A stretch of 38,298 nt of DNA, from the NCBI GenBank assembly GCA_003576805.1, contig QEVM01000021.1:1-38298 (forward strand), in the 5' to 3' direction. How positions within the stretch are numbered: the stretch's first letter is position 1; each line of letters starts with the position of its first letter. This DNA is from Pseudomonadota bacterium. Its GTDB lineage: Bacteria; Myxococcota_A; UBA9160; PR03. The position numbers were made by a program, and so were the translations under genes. Positions 32,657 to 38,298 of the stretch are shown piece by piece. Under the pieces are notes generated by a model that did no database searches, was not told where the DNA came from, and saw only the letters and a program-made list of their open reading frames with translations.

Positions 32657-33677
32657 CGAACGCGGTGGGCGCGGCGCGGATCGCGCGCAGCAGGCCGAGC
32701 CCGATCGCGAGCAGCAACGCGCTCGCCGGTTCGGGAACGGGCACGACGGCGAGCTCCTCGATGACGAGCTGACCGGGCAGATTCGTGGTGGTCCTCGCAT
32801 CGGGATCCCAGCGCACGAGCCCGACGGGCGCGGGGCATGCGGGCGGATGGGGGGGCGGCCGCCTGCAGCCGAAGACCACGTCGCCGTCGAGATCGACCGC
32901 CATGGGCAGGATTCCGTCGCCTGCCTCGAACAGGGGGTCCGCGATCTCTCTGAGGGTGCCCCTTCCCTCGCCCGAGTAGCCGTCGATCCAGAAGATCGAC
33001 TCGTAGACCGCCCCGCTTGCCGGGTCGGCCTCGACGTCCGAGAGCACCAGGGAGTCGCTCCTGCCGAACTCGTCGTCGAAGTACGAGTAGCTGTGGAGGA
33101 GCGAGGCGTCGCCGGACAGCAGATCGACCACGAAGAAATCTCTGAAGAGCGGTTGAATCGAAGAGCGCTCGTCGCGGTGTCGCACCGCGAGTGCGCGGCC
33201 ATCGGGAAGCGCCGCGACGAAGCCCAGCCAATTCCAAAACTCCGATCGGGGCAGCGGCACGCTCGTCTGCATGCCCGTGTCCGGATCGATCGACAGCAGC
33301 GCGGAAGAGGTCGCGACGAGCAGCCGTCCGGCGGAATCGACGTCCAGCTTGGCATCCACGAGTCCCGCGAACGATGCGATCGGTCTGGTCGCGCCGCCGT
33401 CCGGGTCCACCTCCACGATGTCGGCGCCGAACGGCGTGCTCAGCACGAAGATGCGATGCTGCGCATCGACGACCACGTCGCGTGCGAATGGCACCGACGC
33501 GATCGGCTCGCTGGCGCCCGTGACAGGGTCGACGCGCAGGACGTTTCCGCCAGCGACCGCCACGATGTCGCCGGCGGCGAGCGTCAGCGCTTCGGCGGCC
33601 GGGCCGCACAACGCAGCAGCCAGCACGGCGCGGCGCACCGCGCGCCCGCACCCTCGCGATCGGTGTGACCGGCGCAT
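32589..33677 (-). CDS. Exported beta-propeller-like protein with extended PEP-CTERM tail
   Basis: A 362-residue exported protein. A signal peptide (about 1-33) is followed by short strand repeats of the form VDPDTG/GGAT (LRVDPVTGASE, then VEVDPDGGATRP and LSIDPDTGMQTS), which suggests a six- or seven-blade propeller. The tail VPVPEPASALLLAIGLGLLR is a PEP-CTERM signal. Unlike the usual ending, about 27 further residues follow, with a second hydrophobic stretch and a basic cluster. The ATG at 33675-33677 with GGAG seven bases upstream is preferred over one six bases earlier. It overlaps the small ORF at its 3' end. Confidence 0.8.
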   Translation of the reverse strand: MRRSHRSRGCGRAVRRAVLAAALCGPAAEALTLAAGDIVAVAGGNVLRVDPVTGASEPIASVPFARDVVVDAQHRIFVLSTPFGADIVEVDPDGGATRPIASFAGLVDAKLDVDSAGRLLVATSSALLSIDPDTGMQTSVPLPRSEFWNWLGFVAALPDGRALAVRHRDERSSIQPLFRDFFVVDLLSGDASLLHSYSYFDDEFGRSDSLVLSDVEADPASGAVYESIFWIDGYSGEGRGTLREIADPLFEAGDGILPMAVDLDGDVVFGCRRPPPHPPACPAPVGLVRWDPDARTTTNLPGQLVIEELAVVPVPEPASALLLAIGLGLLRAIRAAPTAFVTALRAWLVRRAARSPAARDAP

Positions 33678-33796
33678 GGGCATTCTCCGGGTCCCATCCT
33701 GGATGTGGTCCGCGTGCGGCGTTGCGTGGCTCGCGCTGCGCGTCGCCGTGCGGTGCATGCTTCCGGGCCGTCGTTCTCGCGGCGCCGTTCGTTCCC

Positions 33797-33802
33797 TAGC
33801 TT
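33797..33802 (+). promoter_or_regulatory. Predicted -10 element of the glycosidase gene
   Basis: TAGCTT six bases before the ATG; no Shine-Dalgarno and no clear -35. Confidence 0.4.
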
Positions 33803-33808
33803 GCGGGC

Positions 33809-34570
33809 ATGCAGTCCACCGACTTCCGGCGCGCGGCCTGGCTCGCGATCGCGCTCGTGATCGTCCCGCCGCATCCGGTTCGCGTGGCGCGCGCCACGGA
33901 CGCGCCCGGCGCGGCGGCGTGGACGTCCCTCGGCGCCGGAGTCGAGCATCTCGCGATCGCGCACGGCGCGATCGACGGACACGCGTTCCGCTTCCGGCCT
34001 ACCGACGTCGCGCTGCGGATCGTTCCCGCCAGCGCCGGCCTCGCGCCGGTCGCGTCGCTCGCGCCCGCCGGCGACGTGATCGCGACGAACGCGAGCTTCT
34101 TCGACACGGACGGCCGCGCGATGGGGGTCGCGTTCGACCGCGGCCGCTCGGTCGGCGGCGCGCGGCTCGCGCGCTGGGCCGCCTTCGTCGTGGACGGCGG
34201 ACGCGCGCGCATCGTCGCCGGCGCGCGGCTCGAGAGCGGCGCGCACGACTTCGCGGTCCAGGGCATGCCGCGGCTCGTGGTGGGCGGCGAGGTGCCGGCG
34301 CTGAAGCCGCAGCGCGCGCGGCGTACCGCGGTGTGCGTGGCCGGCGACGCGGTGGTGCTGCTCGCGACGCGTTCGCGTGTCGAGGGCGCCGAGCTCGCGC
34401 GCTGGCTCGCGGCGCCGGCGCGCGACGGCGGGCTCGGCTGCGACGAGGCGTTGAACCTCGACGGCGGATCCTCGACGCAGCTCACCGTGCGCTGGAACGG
34501 CTTCGACGCCGCGATCGAAGGTCTCTCCGGCGTTCCGAACGCGCTCGTCGTGATGCCGAAGCCGCGCTGA
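33809..34570 (+). CDS. Phosphodiester glycosidase family (NAGPA-like) exported protein
   Basis: A 253-residue exported protein. An N-terminal hydrophobic segment (about 9-22) leads to a signal-peptide-like region. The domain carries NASFFD at 94-99 and LNLDGGSST at about 215-223, the two hallmark motifs of the phosphodiester glycosidase (NAGPA) family, which removes N-acetylglucosamine from phosphodiesters or has unknown targets in bacteria. Cys residues near the end may form a disulfide in the periplasm. The neighbour downstream is also exported. Confidence 0.87.
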   Translation: MQSTDFRRAAWLAIALVIVPPHPVRVARATDAPGAAAWTSLGAGVEHLAIAHGAIDGHAFRFRPTDVALRIVPASAGLAPVASLAPAGDVIATNASFFDTDGRAMGVAFDRGRSVGGARLARWAAFVVDGGRARIVAGARLESGAHDFAVQGMPRLVVGGEVPALKPQRARRTAVCVAGDAVVLLATRSRVEGAELARWLAAPARDGGLGCDEALNLDGGSSTQLTVRWNGFDAAIEGLSGVPNALVVMPKPR

Positions 34571-34643
34571 GCCGCGCGCGGCGCCCGCGGTTGCAACGGA
34601 GTCCGGCCTCGCGCAGGCTCGTCGGCTCACCGAGGAGGATTCC

Positions 34644-35492
34644 ATGCCCGCTCTCCGCACCCGACTCGCGCTCTCCGCCTGCGCGCTGCTCGCCAGCGCA
34701 ACTCTCGCCAGCGCCGCCGACGCGCCGCCCGCGGAGGTGGTCGCGAAGCTGCGCGAAGCGATCGCCTCGCCGCAGCGCTCGGCCGAGGACCGCGCGCGCG
34801 ACGCGCACCGCCATCCCGAGGAGACGCTGCTCTTCTTCGGCGTGCGTCCCGACCAGCGCGTGCTCGAGCTGTGGCCGGGCGGCGGCTGGTACACCGACAT
34901 CCTCGCGCCGCTCCTCGCGGGCGGCGGCGGCAAGCTCACCATCACCAACTTCGATCCGAACGGGCCGCCGGACGCGCCGACCACGAAGTACGCGCGCGAG
35001 CTCGCGGACAAGCTCGCCGCCGATCCCGCGCGCTTCGGCGCGGTCGAGGTGGTGACGGTCGCGCCGCCCGAGCGCATCGCGCTCGGCGCCGACGCCTCGT
35101 ACGACCTCGTGCTCACCTTCCGCAACAACCACGGCTGGATCAACGGCGGCTACCACGACCGCATCTACCAGGAGGCGTTTCGCGTGCTGAAGCCGGGCGG
35201 CGTGCTCGGCGTCGTCCAGCACCGCGCGCCGGAAGGCGCCGATCCGGTCGCGTCCGCCAAGAAGGGCTACGTGCCGGAAGCGTTCGTGATCGACGCGGCG
35301 AAGCGCGCCGGCTTCGAGCTGGCGGGCCGCTCCGAGGTCAACGCGAACCCGCGCGACACCAAGGACTACCCCGAAGGCGTCTGGACGCTGCCGCCGAACT
35401 ACCGCATGGGCGACGTGGACCGCGCGAAGTACACCACCATCGGCGAGAGCGATCGCATGACGCTGCGCTTCGTGAAGCCGGCGGCGCGCTGA
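34644..35492 (+). CDS. Exported class I SAM-methyltransferase-like protein (COG4798 type)
   Basis: A 282-residue protein with a clear signal peptide (LALSACALLASATLASAADA). A methyltransferase-like fold follows: motif I VLELWPGGGWYTDILAPLL (about 73-91), a strand with KLTITNFDPNG, then LVLTFRNNHGWINGGYHDRI and PGGVLGVVQHRAPEG. This is a known group of secreted predicted methyltransferases. SAM is not thought to be available in the periplasm, so activity there is unexplained. The ATG at 34644 has GGAGG upstream. It sits among other exported genes. Confidence 0.9.
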   Translation: MPALRTRLALSACALLASATLASAADAPPAEVVAKLREAIASPQRSAEDRARDAHRHPEETLLFFGVRPDQRVLELWPGGGWYTDILAPLLAGGGGKLTITNFDPNGPPDAPTTKYARELADKLAADPARFGAVEVVTVAPPERIALGADASYDLVLTFRNNHGWINGGYHDRIYQEAFRVLKPGGVLGVVQHRAPEGADPVASAKKGYVPEAFVIDAAKRAGFELAGRSEVNANPRDTKDYPEGVWTLPPNYRMGDVDRAKYTTIGESDRMTLRFVKPAAR

Positions 35493-35567
35493 GCGCTGCG
35501 CCGCAGGAGCCGCCTGCGTTTGCACTTTTCACACTGACACGGCGCCGCAGCCGCACTCCACTCCTCT

Positions 35568-35593
35568 GATGCGGGCAGCTCCTTGCCCGCATC
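35568..35593 (+). terminator. Hairpin between methyltransferase and PEP-CTERM genes
   Basis: Perfect 10-bp stem GATGCGGGCA/TGCCCGCATC with a six-base loop (35568-35577, 35584-35593). There is no T-run, so it is either a weak terminator or a 5' leader structure of the next gene. Confidence 0.5.
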
Positions 35594-35633
35594 CGCAGTT
35601 CCAACCGGAATCATGCGAAGCGAGGAGGAAGTG

Positions 35634-36464
35634 ATGAGAGCACGATTGCTCCGCACGCTCGGCGCGGCCGCCGCAGCGTGCGCATTGCTCGCGCCCGACG
35701 TCGGGCGGGCCGTTCCGATCCAGTTCGCGGCGACCGGCGCCGCGGCCGCGGACATCCAGTCCGGAGTGGACTCGTTCGTCTCCGCCGTCGGCGATCCCGT
35801 CAACGGCAACGATCCGGGTCCGCTGCCGGGCGGTCGCCGCCGCATCGACTGGGACGGCGGCGGCGCCACGGATCCGTCCGTGGTGGGCACGCCGTTCACC
35901 GGCTTCGAGAACATCCGTGGCGCCACCATGACGACGCCCGGCACGGGCTTCATCCAGGGCGACCCGGCCGCGCTCGCCGCGCAGTTCGCCAATCCCGATC
36001 TCGCCGACGACTTCGCGGCGTTCAGCCCGTTGCGGCTGTTCGTGCCGATCGACAGCAACGTGACCGACGTGACGTTCTCCATCCCGGGAACGGCGGGCGC
36101 GACGGCGGCGACGGTGTCGGCGTTCGGCGTCGTGTTCTCGGACGTGGACGTCGCCGGCAGCACGACGATGCAGTTCTTCACCACGGGCGACGTGCCGCTC
36201 GGCGATCCGTTCGAGGTGCCCGCGACTGCGGGCGACGCGACCTTCTCGTTCCTCGGCGTGCTCTTCGACGCGGGCGAGACGATCACGCGCGTGCGGATCA
36301 CGACCGGCAATGCGGCGCTCGGTCCCGCCGACGTGCCGGGCGAGATCGACGTCGTGGCGATGGACGACTTCATCTACGCCGAGCCCGTGCCCGAGCCGGG
36401 CACGCTTCTGCTGCTCGCCGTGGGCCTCGCGGGGCTCGTGGCCGGCGGTCGCCCGCGCGCTTAG
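35634..36464 (+). CDS. PEP-CTERM protein, beta-sandwich, function unknown
   Basis: A 276-residue exported protein. A signal peptide (about 1-26) leads to a domain of unknown family, rich in Asp, Gly and Thr with beta pattern (RLFVPIDSNVTDVTFSIPGT, then GVVFSDVDVAGSTTMQFF), typical of PEP-CTERM proteins that bind or line exopolysaccharide. The tail PVPEPGTLLLLAVGLAGLVA followed by RPRA is a canonical PEP-CTERM signal. The ATG at 35634 has GGAGGAA upstream; the frame opens 17 codons earlier. A strong terminator follows. Confidence 0.87.
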   Translation: MRARLLRTLGAAAAACALLAPDVGRAVPIQFAATGAAAADIQSGVDSFVSAVGDPVNGNDPGPLPGGRRRIDWDGGGATDPSVVGTPFTGFENIRGATMTTPGTGFIQGDPAALAAQFANPDLADDFAAFSPLRLFVPIDSNVTDVTFSIPGTAGATAATVSAFGVVFSDVDVAGSTTMQFFTTGDVPLGDPFEVPATAGDATFSFLGVLFDAGETITRVRITTGNAALGPADVPGEIDVVAMDDFIYAEPVPEPGTLLLLAVGLAGLVAGGRPRA

Positions 36465-36468
36465 CCGC

Positions 36469-36498
36469 GAACGAAGAGACCGGGGGGCCTCTTCGTTC
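36469..36498 (+). terminator. Intrinsic terminator after the PEP-CTERM gene
   Basis: Perfect 10-bp stem GAACGAAGAG/CTCTTCGTTC (36469-36478 with 36489-36498), a 10-base G-rich loop, then TTCCC. Confidence 0.75.
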
Positions 36499-36540
36499 TT
36501 CCCGGCGGCGCAGCGGATGCGCGCCGCACCGCGCGCTCCC

Positions 36541-36546
36541 TATGCT
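36541..36546 (+). promoter_or_regulatory. Predicted -10 element of the DAHP synthase gene
   Basis: TATGCT followed by eight bases and the ATG, nearly identical to the block before the DUF2959 gene. No Shine-Dalgarno. Confidence 0.5.
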
Positions 36547-36554
36547 GCACCGCC

Positions 36555-37597
<1,043 letters not shown>

Positions 37598-37601
<4 letters not shown>

Positions 37602-38298
37602 GCGCGCCCTCGCCGGGCCGCAGCGGCTTCGCGCTCGCGGCGCTCGTCGGCTCGGGCGCGGTGCAGGCCGCGATCGCGGCGCCGCTCTCGTGGCTCGCGC
37701 TGCACCCGGTCGCTTGGGTGCCGGCGCTCTGGGTGATCGCGCAGCGCAGCGGGCGGCGCGCCTTCTTCGCGGGCTGGCTGGTCGGCGCGGCCGCGAACGC
37801 CGCGATCTTCGCCTGGCTCGTGCACGCCGTCGCGACCTTCACGCAGCTCGGCACGCTCGCGGGCATCGCGGCGCTCGCGCTCTACGCGGCGCTGCACGGG
37901 CTCTACGCCGGCGTCTTCGCGTGGGGCTTCGCGCCGGTGCGCCGCGCGGCGGGCGCGGCGTGGCCGCTCGCGGTCGCGGTCTGGTTCACGGCGTGCGAGT
38001 TCCTCGCGCCGCAGCTCTTCCCGTACGCCCAGGGCGTCGCGTGGGTGGCCGAGCCGCGCGTGTTCCTCGCGGCGGCGACGACCGGCGTCGCCGGCATCAC
38101 GCTGCTCGTGGTCTTCGCGAACGCGGTCGTGCTGCAGGCGATCGAGGCGTGGCGCGGGCGGAGTGGCGGCCGCGCGCTCGCCGCCAACGCGGCGGCGCTC
38201 GCTGCGTGCGTCGCGCTCGCGCTCGGGCTCGCGCAGCGGCAGGAGGCGCGCGTCGCGGCCGCCGAGGCCGCAGCGACGCCGATCCGTGTCGCGCTGAT
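37598..38298 (+). CDS. lnt: Apolipoprotein N-acyltransferase, N-terminal part
   Basis: The frame is open to the right edge. It encodes about 230 residues with some six membrane segments: FALAALVGSGAVQAAIAAPL, then PVAWVPALWVIAQR, AFFAGWLVGAAANAAIFAWL, a helix ending GVFAWGF, and CEFLAPQLFPYAQG. This is the N-terminal half of Lnt, which adds the third acyl chain to lipoproteins at the inner membrane; the nitrilase-like catalytic domain lies beyond the window. The start is unclear. CTG at 37598 overlaps the DAHP synthase stop, while a GTG at 37661 would cut into the first helix. Confidence 0.72.

Overview
The window is very G+C-rich, densely coded DNA from a Gram-negative bacterium. The evidence for Gram-negative is lipoproteins, an apolipoprotein N-acyltransferase and five exported proteins with PEP-CTERM sorting tails. 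The mix of fatty-acyl-CoA enzymes, SCP-x thiolase, TauD/SyrP dioxygenase, sulfotransferase, FG-GAP and PEP-CTERM proteins is what I would expect from an uncultured deltaproteobacterial lineage (Myxococcota/Binatota-like). That placement is inference, not something the sequence proves. There is no rRNA, tRNA, CRISPR array or insertion sequence.

Layout. 1-591: end of a SagB-type nitroreductase. 673-5964 (minus): DUF4153 membrane protein, HSL-type esterase, FHA-GGDEF diguanylate cyclase, membrane-anchored coiled-coil protein, acyl-CoA thioesterase. 5995-7536: divergent acyl-CoA ligase. 7574-11975 (minus): FG-GAP surface protein, sulfotransferase, TauD/SyrP dioxygenase. 12163-12830: small basic protein translationally coupled to a TIR-like protein. 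12841-15006 (minus): enoyl-CoA hydratase, DUF2959 lipoprotein, DUF4124-glutaredoxin lipoprotein. 15160-17960: two PilZ proteins with receiver-like N-termini, then a CHRD PEP-CTERM protein. 18028-20162 (minus): YciI protein, alpha/beta hydrolase, membrane protein. 20218-21468: acyltransferase 3. 21501-21690: tandem 95-bp repeats. 21709-24306 (minus): GFA protein, quinone oxidoreductase, beta-lactamase-fold hydrolase. 24515-27713: CsbD, then a coupled TetR / choice-of-anchor-L / SCP-x thiolase operon. 27974-30449: PD-(D/E)XK-like protein of lower G+C, GIY-YIG nuclease and AAC(3)-I-type acetyltransferase, which look like accessory genes. 30476-32116 (minus): nucleotide-sugar dehydrogenase. 32294-36464: small ORF and exported proteins (two PEP-CTERM, a phosphodiester glycosidase, a secreted methyltransferase-like protein). 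36555-38298: DAHP synthase and the start of Lnt.

Three themes run through the genes: acyl-CoA metabolism (ligase, thioesterase, hydratase, thiolase, TetR), c-di-GMP signalling (GGDEF protein with an inhibitory site, two PilZ proteins), and the cell envelope (PEP-CTERM proteins, lipoproteins, Lnt, acyltransferase, sugar dehydrogenase). No exosortase is in the window.

The most interesting signals are: (i) at least nine genes with no good Shine-Dalgarno but a TANNNT hexamer 6-9 nt before the start codon, pointing to widespread leaderless transcription; (ii) a dispersed ~95-bp repeat that supplies the stop codon and last residues of a surface protein; (iii) an environmental AAC(3)-I homologue beside two nuclease-like genes; (iv) a TIR-like gene coupled to a tiny charged protein; (v) a DUF4153 gene whose best start is an ATA overlapping the upstream stop.
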